Origin: Chrysomallon squamiferum
Taxonomy: Eukaryota; Mollusca; Gastropoda; Neomphalida; Peltospiridae
DNA length: 64,000 bases
Assembly: GCA_012295275.1 (NCBI GenBank)
Contig: CM022665.1
Span: 23,247,502 to 23,311,501, forward strand
Direction of reading: 5' to 3'
Below, piece after piece: positions 39,801-59,685 of the stretch; position 1 is the stretch's first letter, and the number at the start of each line of letters is the position of its first letter. The notes under the pieces were generated by a model. It ran no database searches. It was not told the DNA's origin and saw only the letters and a program-made list of their open reading frames with translations. Made by a program: the position numbers and the translations under genes.

Positions 39801-40574
39801 TTTCCTTCAAACAATTAATTAAAATTTGATGAGGAAAATACGTTATTATAATTTAAAACTAAAAGTTTTGTTTCCTTTAATTTTATTTCTTTTTTTCAGT
39901 GATTCAGTCACGTCATGAACATTTCTGTATAATGCTATAAATAAACAAATAACAAGAGCCAAGAAGTTTTAACTTCTGTGAATATAGAAGCTGGTAAACA
40001 GTCAGTTTTTAAGCCTGAAAACTACAGAATATTATAATACAAATAAATGAAATAATTTTATTAATTATGATATTATAGAAAAAATCTGAACATTAAATCA
40101 CCGACAAAGAGAAAGAAAAAAATAATAATATTATTAATAATAAACTATTATTTTTGAAATCGTTCTTTAACTCAAAAAACATTTTATTTTATTATAATTC
40201 TTATTATTCTTATTTTGTTTACAGCCATCAGAGTAGACTTTTTTTTTAATTAAATAAACGAGTTTGAAACATAATTATTCGAGGATAAGCAATTATTGTT
40301 AAATCGGAATAGTGTGTACATATATATCAAGATAACTTTTATCCTTTTTCTTAATTATTTGATGTTTTATGAATATTATGCTGACAACACATTTTCATGT
40401 CTCCCGTTTGTAGATATCTAGCAGTACATATTTTAATTATTATCAAACAAATAATTTTGCTTAAATTTTCTCCTTCATATATTCATATTGCATTCCAAAA
40501 TGATAAAACACATTCCGAACGAATTTTACTAATAGCCTAAAGTAAATCCAGTTTATTTTATTAATTTATTATTA

Positions 40575-40652
<78 letters not shown>

Positions 40653-40791
40653 TTCAGATTGCATATATAGATTATCAGTAAGGGACAGAACTCGTGTAGT
40701 GGTAAAACTCGTTGTTATTGACTAAATTAAGTCCCTTTACATATTAGATCATTTTCATATTTTTTAAAAGGCAAACAGACTTAATTTAGTG

Positions 40792-41237
40792 CAGGGTGCG
40801 CAACGTGTGGTCGAGGGAAGGATGTCGCCTCACCACATTTAACGTTTCATTTGAAACAGAACGAGGCTGTGTGTCAGTATAAACACTCACACACGATGAA
40901 TTTCCTACGTCTGTCAGATGCCGTACACAACAAGGCGTTCATTTTTGGATCCGACAGTTTTAAAGTTGTTATTTAAGAAAAATAATGAATAATAATAATA
41001 ACTTTTTTATTATGAATTTTATTGTAATCTTAGAGAGATGAAGTCAATTCTCAATGAACCATGTAAATGCAACCATTATTTAATATGCAGCATTTAAAGT
41101 CACACAGGTTCACTGTTAGATTTTTATGCAAAATCATACGCTTTCAGATTTTACGTAATCACATTGAAATTTGTGCGGCCATAGTGTCAGTCAAGTTAAA
41201 GCACTGCGACCTACAAGATCAGAAAATTTCACCCCTG
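40792..41237. mobile_element. Non-autonomous hAT-like element 1 in spacer 3, 446 bp
   Basis: The same ends and the same ATTTAGTG duplications (40784-40791, 41238-41245) as the copies in spacers 2 and 4. It was therefore inherited by segmental duplication and not inserted independently. Confidence 0.85.
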
Positions 41238-42709
41238 ATTTAGTGTTTCAGAAACATTATTATTATTGCTGATTAGTTTGCTTTATGGTAGCGAGGATGT
41301 AAATAGAATTTTAAAATCTCTAAAATCTGATATCATTAGATAATAACCACTCTCAAAGGTTTTTAATATACAGTGAAACTGGCCATTTAATCCGTGATAC
41401 CTTGTACCTCTCAAGTTATTCTGATGATTATTATGATCAGAGGAAAAAGAACCAGTGATATTTATGGCTTGATGGGTAATCAGAAATACGCAACAGAAGT
41501 TATGTATGAGACAAATGGGCAAAAAGCAACTAAGCATCTGATACCATAAAACTGATGAAACAAATATTTGCCCTTGGAGTGAAGATGACATGTTTGTAGA
41601 AGACTGTTAGTTACAATTCACCTTGAAAGTAAAGTATAAAATTATTACATAAATTGTGTGTGACGGACGTTAAATTTTGTCCGTTGACAAAAAAATGAAG
41701 TTCAGTGGTAGAACCTGGCCCACTCCTGTAAAGATTAATGAAGTGGATTTTAAAAAATAACTCTATTCTCTACTCGATGTCGCCAGTTATGGCTGCTCCC
41801 ACTGACTGTATCATGCCCAGCTTCATAAAAATAAGGCGTTCGAGGGTGGTGACTCTGATTAATGATATAAAATAGCAGTAGACATTTTTAGTGTTAGTAT
41901 TATAATAAAACAGCGTGGATTTATGAGTAGAAGTAAAATGCTGTGAAGAATTTAAGGTTTCCTTGAGAGAATGTATTTTTTTCTTAGACTAGTGATAAAA
42001 CCTTTGTATAACAGAGCATTTGAGACAAACTGAATAATAAATGATTATTTTAAATTAATATTTTCAGATGGTGAAAATTATTGATATAACGTCATCAAGA
42101 AAATAATTCCCATTTCCGAAAATTTGTGTTTTTCTATTTAACTAAAATATTTTTTTTATTATTTTTTTATTTCTATTTTTTTTTTTTTTTTTTTTTTTAA
42201 TGGAATCAAAAATTCTGATACATACAGTACATAAAGAAATAATGATAAATACTGAATTATATAAAAATAGACTAGATGTATAGACATATTATAACACCAA
42301 GAGTATCTACCTATATCTCAGGGTAGATGAAGAGATGCGTAAATTAGCGTAATGATGTGACTAGTGCACATCAGAATTTTCGTGTCCTCATCTGCCTCTG
42401 TGTATATTATTTTGTTATGTATTTTAATTGTTAGATAGTTCAAATTCTGGAGGCAGAAAACCGAGAATACATGCTTCAGTGTGTGTTGGATTACTTTGAT
42501 AATATTTACATGTCTTAGCCACACACCTAGTGTAGGCTTTATATTGAACTTGAATATCTGGATACTTGTCGTATTTATAATTTAAAGGGGACTGTCAGTT
42601 GATTTTTATTATTTTTATTTGCATCTTCCAGGTTCTGTTTGAGAATGTATCCTCACAAGAGTCACAAATCAGGATGTCAGAAACAACAGGAAAGGATAGC
42701 GAGAGAGGC

Positions 42710-43430
42710 AATAATTCTTACCCTAACGATACTTCCAATTGTGACACTCATAATTTTTTTAATTAACCCTAACCTAATCCTAACCCTAACCCTAACTCTA
42801 ACCCTAATCCTAACCCTAACCCTAACGCTAATCCTAACACTAACCCTAGCCCTAACTCTGACACTAAACCTAAACCTAACGAAGGGACTAAACATAATTC
42901 TTATGATAACTCTATTTCTAACCCTCATCCTAAAACTGTTTTGTACATTATCATTAAACTTATAGTAAACTTTAAATAACCCTAATTCTAACCCTTACCC
43001 TAACCCTAATCCTAACCCTAACCCAAACCTTAACCCTAACCCAGACTCTAAACCTAACCCTAACGAACTTAATTCTAAAGTTAACACTAATACTAACTCT
43101 GAACATAAAACTGTTTTGCAGATTATAACAAGACTCTCAACAAACTTTAAATAACATCACCCTAACTAACCCTAGCCCTAATCCTAATCGTAGCCCTAAT
43201 CCTAGCCCAACTTCCAAACCTAATCCTACCCAAGTCCCAAACATTAATTCTTACCCTAACGCTACTTCCAATCGTGACACTCAAATTATTTTGCACATTA
43301 TCATAACATACATAATGCAATTTAAATGACCCTAACTCTAACCCTAACCCTAACTCTAACCATAAGCCTAACTCTAACTCTACCAATAACGCTAACCCTA
43401 ACGAAGGGACTAAATGTAATCCTTATGCTA
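42710..43430. repeat. Degenerate CCCTAA telomere-like array with 175-bp higher-order period
   Basis: Dense CCTAAC and variant hexamers, C-rich strand always on +. They are interrupted by a non-telomeric block containing TTGYACATTATC-like sequence at 42941, 43116 and 43291, exactly 175 bp apart. Each block is followed by an AATTTAAAT-like stretch and a return to CCCTAA. The long Leu-Thr and Arg-Val open frames here are translations of the repeat. Confidence 0.85.
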
Positions 43431-44942
43431 ACACTATACTGAAAACAGAAAAAAAAGAAGTTGACGATACTGTTATTGTGTCCTTTGAAGTTTATATATA
43501 TAAATATATATAATGTTTTCGTTCATGAACTAGTTCCCTATTTATAAAATTTTATTGCACTCATAGTGTGTCTAATTCTAAACCTGTTTTGAAGATGTCA
43601 TGAATGCTTATCTGATATCTTTAATAAAATAATAAAATTACGTTTTCACAATAAATTTCCATGTGTTGTTTGATGCACAGTATTGTGAATAAATCATCTT
43701 TCTAGATGTTAATTGTTTTCTTTCGAACTGTAAGATATTTCCTTCTTCTAAAATATAAGTGTTTGGAATAAAAGGTTCTGTGTAAACCTGTTTCTTATTA
43801 ATATTGTTTATGAAATAAACAAATAAAAAAATAAAGTCTAGAAACACATCCATCCTCTTGTTTCTGAATATTTTAGAGACTATTTAATTATTTATACAAT
43901 ATCTGAAATATATTGTAATAAAAAGTATTCTTGACAGAAGTTTAACAAAGGAATCTGTATTATGTTTATTTTAATATAGAAGCCGTTAATTATATAAAAA
44001 TGATACTTAAAGCAAAAACATGAAAATATTCACCGACATAAATTAACAAACAAAAGTTAAAAAAAAAAAAAAAAAAAAAAATCTACATTAGAAAACAATT
44101 TAAAAAATAAAACATGAATTCTAAATCAGACATATGTGTCCTTTAATACTAAGAAAACTACCCAATAAAATAATTGAAATACAAATAAAACACCACGAAA
44201 AACACGCTGTACGAAATATATTAAAAAATATATATATATGGAATATAAAAGAAGAAGAAATGTTGTTGCGCAATTTAATACATTTTTAATTTCAAGACCT
44301 AAAAATAAATTAAAATCGCTAAACAATTACTGATGTTATATATGTTTCTTGTTGTGTTCACTGTACTGTTTTTAAAAGTTTCTTTGTGTCTCATTCTGTG
44401 ACCAATGTTTTTTTTTTTTTTTTCATTCAGTTACCCGTTTGCAATTTCATCAGCAAAACCGACAAATGGCTTTATCTAGCTCAGTACAGAAGGCTTTTTG
44501 TAATTTATATAGCTAAGTACAGAAAGAAATGTTGTAATTCATAACTTTATAATTATTATTATTATTAGACTTTGTCATCTGTTATTATCTGCTTCTATGA
44601 CGCATTAAAAAAAAAAAAGTACATGAACCTATTTATGTATCTTCCTTTATCCCCATTCAACCGTCCATATCATTCTCATTTCAAAGAGTTGAATTGTATC
44701 TTTAAACACATCTCTATAGTCATTCACTGAACATGCAAACACGATGACAAAAACTTGTAATACTTTTAGACATTCTCAAAGGAAAGTTCGTTAATACAGA
44801 GAGATAATAAGCAACAAAGGCTCTGAGATATGTAGATAACATGTGAGGAATATTTTAAAGCTTTGCATGTATTATTTATCTGCGAGTTACTCCCCGTGAG
44901 GGGATACCTGTAAGAGGATACCTGAATATGTTTAAATAAAAT

Positions 44943-44977
<35 letters not shown>

Positions 44978-45960
44978 TCTGATGTATATATATAAAAATA
45001 CATATATATACATAAACACACACAAACCCCCACGGAAAAAAAAGCCAGATAGTACACTAAGAAAATCAAAGGCCGCTATGTGTTGCACATCTGTCTAGTA
45101 AATGATTCCATGTTGCTAACCTGGAAATGATGAAATATCTGTAAGAAATGTTCTCTCTCATACCGTATACAAGAAGTCATGATAAGCAAAAAATGTTTGT
45201 GGACCCGAGTCTGTGCTTGGGAAACCTTTTTCAAAACTACCTACTCAAATTTATTAATCGTTAGTAACTTCTTTCTGAGCCGAGCTAAATTTTATATAAT
45301 GTTTGAGTGACAATACTGATTATTTCTGACAGAAATACACCCAGAGAAGCTGACGGTTGAAGCTAATGATTTATTTCAAAATTAAATCAGTTCGAAGAAA
45401 TTCATACCAATAAGTGTCCTTCCCACAGACATCTCAGTTTTATTTCGTTTATTTCAACTTTCAAAGATATTTCTATAGTTTGTGATTTCTAGTAAAAGAA
45501 GATGAAATTAACGATGGAACAAAACGTAGTCGCATTTATTTATTATGAATTGCTTGATTTTCGTTTTAAAGCGAAATATACAAATATAATATTACATCGT
45601 GATCTAAAAAACAAGATTCCAGCTTCGAATGAGATATTTTAATTTGGCTGTAAATAAGAAACTTACCAGAACAAGTCTTTCTTAAAAGTAATTTACACGT
45701 CATTTGATAGTGTATCAGGTTTGTTTTTGTTTTTGTTGTTATTGTTTTTTATTAGGCGTACATATATTTTTCTGTTGGGTGATTCTTTTCCCTTCTTTCT
45801 TTTTTGTAAATGTTTGTGTACTTTGCTAATATAATGTCAATATTTAGGCATAAAGGCAATTTGTGAAAACAGAAATATAACAACATTTATTTTATTTCTC
45901 GCAATTTATTATTTTAGCTTTTCTTTAGGTACAAATATGTGTTTATGTGCGCACCTTTAC

Positions 45961-46016
<56 letters not shown>

Positions 46017-46379
46017 ACACATTCACACACACGCAAGTACACAGAAAGAACAGTGTGATAAGAAATTTAATACAACATTTTGCCGCTAATCCTGTCTTTA
46101 TATCAGTTCAATTTATTCTATATTGGTTGTTAATTTTATATTCGTCATCGACTACCTTTATTTAAATGGTCCTCTTTAAGTGAAAGGAAAAATAAATGCT
46201 CTGGATATCTTGTTGCTGCTGCTACTGTTGTTTATTGTAGTGTATTACTTCTACTACTGCAACTATTTAACCTAAACTGGCACAGAATTATAAAGAGGGC
46301 AAGAGTGAGACTGTCAAAAGCTAATGAATGGAGCTACGGAAGCAATTAGAATTTCTAGGGAATGTTTCTAGGCTATGTC

Positions 46380-46872
46380 ACGATACTTCTTTTTCTTATA
46401 TTTCCGTCGACCAGTGACTGCAAGTTGTATAATTGCTGTTTCATTTTTGGCCTGCAGGGTTCTTTATAGAGGTGAGCAGTTTGTAAATATTTGGATGTGG
46501 CGACTTCAGTGGATTGTTCAGTTTATGGTGCCAGCCTTGAACATGGTTTGTTGTGCGTGGGCCAGTGGTTTCGTAGTGGTTCCATGCTGATCTGCTGTCT
46601 CTAGTCACCCATGTTCAGTTACATAGTCTGCGAACTTGTCGATGTCGGGGAATTCTACGATCAAGAGCATGCAGCTATACGTCACCCAGTCGATCTAACG
46701 GTACTAGTGGGAGAACAGCAGCACGTCGCACAAACGTCTGGACATCAGCGTTGTCCCTTAAAGGGATGGCTAGTTTACATGGTTCTCGTGAGTATCGGAT
46801 TATACACTGGGTGTAATGAAAAAACATCCTTTCATTTCGACACCTGGAAACACGGATGAAACACCGTTCCAT
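46380..46872 (-). pseudogene. Decayed MULE/FLYWCH-type transposase fragment
   Basis: On the minus strand, pieces in different frames resemble the C-terminal part of MULE-domain transposase-like proteins. They are FFHYTQCI near the start, then LPLVPLDRLGDV ending at a stop (46675-46677), IDKFADYVTEH after a shift, TTGPRTTNHVQGWHHKLN with HPNIYKLL in another frame, and GRRKYKKKKYRDI at the end. At least two frameshifts and several stops make it non-functional. Spacer 1 lacks the insertion at the aligned position (about 9884). Similar TAGGCTATGT and TAGGCTAAGT stretches flank it (46369, 46946), a possible 9-10-bp target duplication. Family assignment is from motif memory. Confidence 0.7.
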
Positions 46873-48820
46873 GCTGCTGACTCAAAGACCATGAAGATAT
46901 CCCAACATCATTTTGGCTACGTGGGAGACAGATGTTTTTAAGTTTTAGGCTAAGTGAGAGTGAACCGTTTTGAAACATATATGCTCATACGTAAGTGTTC
47001 AAACAAATTTATTGATCTGCTAATATTTTGTTTAGGGTGATCATGGAAAAGGTTTCATATTAGAAAAATACTATTTGTGAATCCCTTTTAGCACTAAAAT
47101 ATGATGAATTAGGAACAAAAGATTATTTTCAAGAATATGCCAAACCGTTTTAGGATGGGGCGGGGTTATGGGAGCCCTATCGTAAATTAGGGTTCACTTT
47201 AGGACATGAATTCTGATTCAGTTTTGCTGTTATGACCTATTATGACTGCAAGTCAGTCAGTATTTTTAATTTTTATATGTAATAATGTTGTATAATTTTG
47301 CTACGTAAATGTGTATTTTGTTCTGTCATTACAACTTCTTTGGCTGTCATCTGTGTCTTCAGGCGTGACCAGGTTGAAAGCCGTCTCGTTCATTATCAGT
47401 GGGTATCTACTTTACATCTTCATGAACACCTCGCCCACTTTTGTGCAGGGACAAAGCCCTGTAATTTGTGAAATGCTAAACTAATACGCTTCTCAAAGAT
47501 ACGATCTTAAAAGCACAGACATTTAGTGTTCGATTCATGGAGCTTGCAGTTATTTTGTAACTCTAATTCAAGTTAAGTCAACGATAAATTATTTTTAAAA
47601 AGTTGAAATAATAACGTTATGGTGTATTTAAAAAATATAAAATAAAATCAGAGAAATAATGTTTATTTATTTATTTATTTATTGTTGGAAAGACAAACAA
47701 AAGAAGAAAAAAGTAAATAACAAATAAACTAATAAAGACACTCAAGCGGCGATGAAATATGTTCAGACAAAAAAGAAAAAACGTAAAACAAATCTCTAAA
47801 TGAAAATAATGTTATTAGTTTAATAACAACATCCTTCTTGACAGTAGTAAATGCGTCGTGGTAATGTATTCAAGTAAGGATATACAACATAAGTAAATGA
47901 ATGAGGTTGTTGTTCAGATATCTGAGTGCAGTGTTAACCTTTTGTTACAAAACTTCTGTGAACCCACTGCACTATTTCCTAAGTCAAACATCCATGAGAC
48001 TATTTTGTAAAAAGCTGTATTATATGTTTTACCGTTTATGGGAAAATACTTATGAAAATTCCCTCGTTGAGTTATTCCAAATCAGTAACATATAGCTGCC
48101 GTTTTCTTCATTTATTATCTACGTAGTCGTGAATGTTATGAGTAAAGTCATATAATGTAGATTATGATTATGTGGAGTGCGTAGTTTATACATAAAAACA
48201 TTTTGTACAAGATACAATTTAAGGGAAAGTCTGAATATTAAATTTTAATAAATAATACGATTATGCAAACAGTAAAATCAATAATAAATAAATAAGTATG
48301 TCAGTGAAAAAGACTTACTAAAGGTAGTCGTCGTTTTGTACTCTGTACGTGCAACAGCTGACATCGTTTTTCAACCATATAAGAAAAGATTTAGAGAATA
48401 TTAATATATTTATTTGGTATAATTGTTTGTCATTTTTAATATTGAAACAACATAGAAAAGTGAATGTACATTTCATAAACTCAAGTATTTTTAACATAAT
48501 TTAAACTGACATCAATAAATTCATTGATCATCATTATATCCGAAAATCGAAGACTTCTAACTGGTTGTGTTATCGTGAAACATTCATTCACTAATTTTCA
48601 GTTAAGAGAATTACAATATCTGTCTAAAGTATTAATGTAAATAACAAAAATTTAATTATTATTTTTCTTCATTTTATCGTCCATTCTTTTCTTACCCCAG
48701 AAGCCTGTTTGTTTATGGTTTCATTTATTTTATTTAATGAGACTTGCTCGTGCTTTAAAATGGTGGTTATTCCTATTGTCCCGAAAAAGTAATTCACTGC
48801 AAGACTAGTATAAAGCTACA

Positions 48821-48931
<111 letters not shown>

Positions 48932-49674
48932 AACTCGATGATGTGACAGTTTCTGGTTTCTTTTCTACATACTTTAATAATTTCATGAAGACTGCGTCTA
49001 TCGTCGCAACATTACGTTTAGTATATTGCACAGTTTTTGCTTTAGGTTAAACACTGTTTTATGTAAAAACAATATACAGAAGTACTGGGAATACAGCTTC
49101 GATTCTCTCTTATTTGTGTGACTATCGAACTTGTTCATTTGACTAGATGTCAATATTTTTAAACAGATAAATCACTTAAGAAATGAATGAACTCATGGTT
49201 ATTAATATTTGGTAATTTTAATGCATAGTATATACAGTTATTTCGTAATTCACTATGCATAAAATTTTCCTCAAAACAAAATCTTTTCCTTTTAAAAACA
49301 AAACAAAACAAAAATAATGAAATGATAAAAAATGAAAAGAGAAAATGTAATGAAAGAAAAAACAAGGAAAATAACAAAAACGTATGCAAATATTTATCGC
49401 TAGATTCCTATTTTGTTTTCCAGTTATTCAGTTTTGTTTACTTATATAGGCGATAAAAATAATTTTCATATTACATGTCATAAGCTGTCAAATTTTCCAG
49501 AAAGGTGTGAACAAAGGTGAACAGATTATGAACAGAACCAATAAGAGAAGAGAACGCGGCAACGTCAAAGGATGTACAAGCAACCTCTTTTCAAGGAATG
49601 AGTCATTGTCAAAGAGTACGTTCATTATTATTTATATATTTGTTACCGCTATTTAAATTATAATAATTGTTGTT

Positions 49675-49799
49675 TGACGTAAGTCACACCTTTACACAGG
49701 CAGCCAATGAGAAACCGATTAGATGTCGGGTACCCTTGAAACACCCTTTTAAATCGAATTTGTAAATTTGAATATGCAAAAGACGAAAATGTATAAAAA
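49675..49799 (+). promoter_or_regulatory. Core promoter of copy D
   Basis: Intact CRE-like TGACGTAA (49675-49682), CCAAT (49704-49708) and TATAAAAA (49792-49799). The upstream block missing from copy C is present (about 49485-49670), almost as in copy A. Confidence 0.75.
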
Positions 49800-49821
49800 C
49801 CAAGCTCAGGTCTATGTTATA

Positions 49822-49865
49822 CAGAACTGACAGTTTTGATACAGAAAACATTTGTACACTGAACT
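49822..49865 (+). other. Non-coding first exon of copy D (5' UTR)
   Basis: The donor GTAAGT at 49866 joins the acceptor TTTTAG before 51998. The following intron lacks the SINE-like element seen in A and C. Confidence 0.65.
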
Positions 49866-52007
49866 GTAAGTACTTCTGATTTTTTACGTTTTTATTTATT
49901 CCTATACTATGTTATTTTTTTTTAGTAGTGTCTTTTAGGTTTTCTCTCGAAAGTAAAATTTCAGTGTCTAATACTATTTAATGCATTTTAAAACGACGTT
50001 TTACATAACACATTAATTTAATTTGTATAATACCCGAATGAACGTGCATACACACTAAAACTCACACACATCCACATATACCCATATTAAGTATATACAT
50101 ATCTGCACATATCTAATAACATTATATATTGACATATTTATATATATAAAACATACGTACATATATACATACATACACACACGAATACATGCATGCACAC
50201 ATTCACACACCCTTACATATACATATACATGCATACATACGTACGTACATACATGTGGATAAGTACATACGCACATACATACATGCATACATATATGGAT
50301 ACATAAATGTATATGTGCATACATACATGTATACTGTTGTGAGTATGTTACAGTAACATCACGTTTATATATAATCATGGTTAAATCAGTGTTTATATAT
50401 AATCACGTAACTTGTAGCATGTTTGATAAAGAAAAGAAAAACAAACAACCAAGAAACGACAGAAAAATAAAGAAGAAAAAGAAATAACAGACGTGTATTG
50501 CTTTCCATGCTAGGAGCAGTTATCGATGTTCAGTCTAAAAATATCTACTTGTCCAGTGAGACTGAAATAACAACATTTGGTCATTATTTAGACAAGAAAC
50601 AATCTGTATTGTATAATAGCAAGATACTTTTTACAGTCAATCGCTTAGACAAGTAATACATTAGAGAAACATTTTATAGTACTATTGAAAAATACGTCTT
50701 TTAGTCAGTGCCTTACACAACGAATATTTTAAATGCTCTAAAAATATATTTTATTATTATTATAATAATTGCAAAATACGGTTTTTATTACAGTCGCTTA
50801 GAGAAGTAATATCTTAACTGCTTTAGAAGCATTATTATCAAACCATTCAAGTTTGTGGTGGTATGTAATTATAACCCTGAAAATCCTCCAGTCAGACAGA
50901 TGAATTCGCCTTCGTTGAATTTGTATATGTTCAATTTACTTGCTATATTAATATATTTATTAAACTGTTAATACAGAAGAATGCAAGGTATTTTTACAAC
51001 CGCGAAGTATTTTGAAAAAACAAGCAGTTTAAAAATGGAATAAAAAACAAATAATAACAAATAAAGATTTTTAAAGAGAAATGACCCGATTATAACTAAT
51101 GTCGTTCACGGAACTGTACATCGAAATAGATATTCTGGTTTCTAAAGCAAGAAAAGCAGTCAAAAACAATGATGTATTACTAGCAATGGAAGACATTTAT
51201 AGCAATTAAAATCAGCAGGCTCTGATGAAAACTGTATTCCCAAATGTATCAGATTGAAAACAGGTCACAGTCTACACGTAGTTTATTCTACGTAATGAAT
51301 TAATATATCGACTGATAAAAATACTCTTTTTTATTAGAAACTGGCATTTGTGTTTTTATTTGTGTAAATTACGGGCAGACCAACCTCTTCGTCGCCTGTA
51401 AAGAAAGAGTGACTTTATTTGAGCGTTACGATATACACTTCAGAGCTACAAGTATCCATAAAACAAAGATTTACCTGGTTTCTGTAATTTATGATATAAT
51501 ATTTATATGAAATTTGTGACTTTTCATTTTTTTTTTATTAATGTGAAATCATTTAGACAAGCTGTGTGCAATATCTGCTATTCTATTGTATTACTCCATT
51601 TTGCGTTTTTTATTTTATTTATTAGCTCACAGTAAATCTCTAAATGACTACTGACTGTTCACTGGCGGCCCAGTTCAGTGATTATTAATTAAATTACTCA
51701 GTCATTTGTTATTGTTACAGCTCACACTTCTATATCCGAATATTATTTGCAGACAATGAAACCAGCTTTTTTCTTTCTATCTTTGATTCAGTCTTTCTTT
51801 TTCTTTTTTCTTTTTTGTTCCTCATTATTTTTAACTCAACCAACAGATGACTTCATAAATGGCGCCTTCTATATCCGACATTTCATATGTTTGTAACTTT
51901 ATTTTGTTGTATTTTTTTTTAAAGGGATAAAAGATTTTATTGGTTAGTGGTTGAGTGGTTACTGGTGATTTTATACAATTATTATTCGTTGTTTTAGTGC
52001 TGAAACA

Positions 52008-57067
<5,060 letters not shown>

Positions 57068-57194
57068 AATATTCGACCTATCATTTCTATTTCATTATGA
57101 AATCCATATAATAGTGACTTGCTTATTTTTACTCTTTGACAGAGCTGTACCTGAATGAAGAAAATTAGACTGATAGTTTTTCACTATCGAAAGA

Positions 57195-57200
57195 AATAAA
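57195..57200 (+). terminator. Poly(A) signal of copy D
   Basis: AATAAA 128 nt past the stop codon, in identical context to copy B. Confidence 0.7.
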
Positions 57201-59604
57201 ATGGCTTTGTAGAGATGTATTTAAATGATAGTGTACAGATCTGCCAAAGATACGCAATAGTTAATATCTGAGTTTTGTATTTTTGATAAATTGAATGTAT
57301 TTGTACACATTTTGACAATATGTCATCATCTGCGGGAAGATAAAAGGCTGGTAATTTTGAAAGGTGTTTTAAAACTCATAGCTTTTAAGATATCTAATCA
57401 GAAACACACCCACAAGCATTTATTTTATTTGCACATTTTGCACTTTTTGCTATAATGAAAATGTCATTTGTTAATTAACCATACACGCCGATAAAAAACA
57501 ACAAAAAGTAAAATAAAATAATAATAATATTAATAATCTATCATAGTTGTTACTGATAGGTACTTTTTTGTTTCAATAATCAGGTTTTCAGCTTGTTCCA
57601 TTCTTGCTGAACTGATGCAAATTTTAATTTTATTGAAGTCAAATTGGACTTAAATAATTCCTATAGTTTGTCTAGTTAGTTGCAGACTACCTTTGGCAGC
57701 ATGAAAAAAGAAAAAAAAAAAGAAAATATATTGAAAGAAATGGGAATCTTTGTTCTTGTAGAGGTCAGTTAAAGTGTGTTTGTGGTGTTGGGTTAATCAG
57801 CAATATTCTTCTTTAGACAGTTGATATTTTCTTGCACAAACCGTTCTGGGAATGCTGAATTCTTTCAGAGGCTTCCTGATGGTAAATACGTTTAGGCCAT
57901 CCATTTACAGTTTCTTTACTTGCTGGTCTTTTTACTTCCACATATATTTTTTTTCTTCTGGCTGTTTGGCGTCTTTCTTGATTATGGGGGACAATTCTAT
58001 AAATGATGGTCAATAGAACATCCAGATTTCATTCTTTGATATTCTTCTTTATGGTAATAATCTTCTTGGATGGTTATGTTTACTTAATTTACTTTCATAG
58101 GAGTCAAGAAGCAGAAATAAACAGAACAGATCATGAGAATTTTTAAATCAAACAAACGTTTTATTACTGATCAGGTTGGATTTTTTCAAAAGAAATAAAC
58201 GAACAGAGCCAAGGAAACCACTAAAGTAAATAAAAATAACAAACAACACTGAAATTTACAACGAATATTTTGAATGTTTTTATTTTTATTTTTTTTATTT
58301 TTTTTTTATTATTATTATTATTTTTTAATCGGTGTACTATAATGAAACATAATTATGATGTTTTTGCCATCAGAATCATTCTTTTTTTTAATGCTTTAAA
58401 TAAAGTTAATGAAATAGTCAGTAACTAATACACAACAATATTACAAAATAAACAATAGTGATATTTTGATTTCCGTTTCTATTATTAGTTTTTGAACCCG
58501 TAAATTATTTAATATTTTAATTTTGTTTCAATTCAAAATTAATAAAATTGTTGCACTTATTTGGTTATTTGTTATTTGCAGTTTTAGTGAAAATTATGTA
58601 TTTTTATTTTATTTTCACGGTCTGTGGATTGTTGAAAACGAAAGCCTTACTGCAGTGAGAAACGGCTTACAGACGTTTTAATACTTGCTCTAAGGTGGTA
58701 ATTGTTTACAAGAAAAAACATTATCGAATTGATTAGTACCCGTGTTTGAAGGGAATTCCCCAAAACGGGTAAAAACGTCCTGTATAAAAGACAATAACTA
58801 AAATGTTTAAAAATTCAAATAAAAAAAACATAACACTAAAAAAAGAGGATAATATAGACAAATCTTGTTCAGTGGTGTATCTACATTTTGGGGGACCCTG
58901 AAGCTTGAACAACGAGATATGGATAATTACTCTTATGTTCTTCTATGGCAATGTCCAATGACAGGTTTTAAAAGTATAGACACATCTTAAATGTTGATTA
59001 AAATTTTGAAGAAATGTGGGCTGAAGTCGCTTCTGGTAAAAGCGGCCCTGAAGTCTCAGCTTCATTACTTTAATACTAAATTCACACCAGCTCTTGTATA
59101 TTTGGTATGATTGTAATTACAAGCTCTGTGAAAGCAAACACGGTCGTGGAAATAAACCAGAGAACGAGATTAACATTATTTTGACGAGATTAGATTGTGC
59201 TTTTTTTCTTTCTTTCTTTCTTTTCATGAGTAGGTATTAGACTACAAATAAATTAATAGACTGTGTTAGTGGCTTATATCAGGTTTAACAGAGGAAACAA
59301 CGGCAATAATAATAATAATAACAACTATAGATAACAAAATTACTAGAAGATAGAAGACCTGTGTTTTATTGTACGGTACCTAGAATAAATATCACTTTTA
59401 AATTTGTTTTATTCATACAATATTTATCAGCGTCTTTGTTTATATCCCAACGATTAAGTATTATCAAACAAATAATTTTGCTTAAATTTTCTCTTTCATA
59501 TATTCATATTGCATTCCAAAATGATAAAACACATTCCGAACGAATTTTACTAATTTGCCTAAAGTAAATCCAGTTTATTTTATTAATTTATTATTAATTA
59601 TTAC

Positions 59605-59685
<81 letters not shown>

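Noticed and set aside
42639-43386. Leu-Thr and Arg-Val repeat proteins on both strands
   Set aside because: They are direct translations of the CCCTAA-like array; no splice or start context supports a gene.
42710-43430. A real chromosome end
   Set aside because: The hexamers are degenerate and aligned spacer sequence continues on both sides, so it is interstitial.
46375-46859. Plus-strand open frames over the transposase remnant
   Set aside because: No recognisable protein motif; the opposite strand explains the region.
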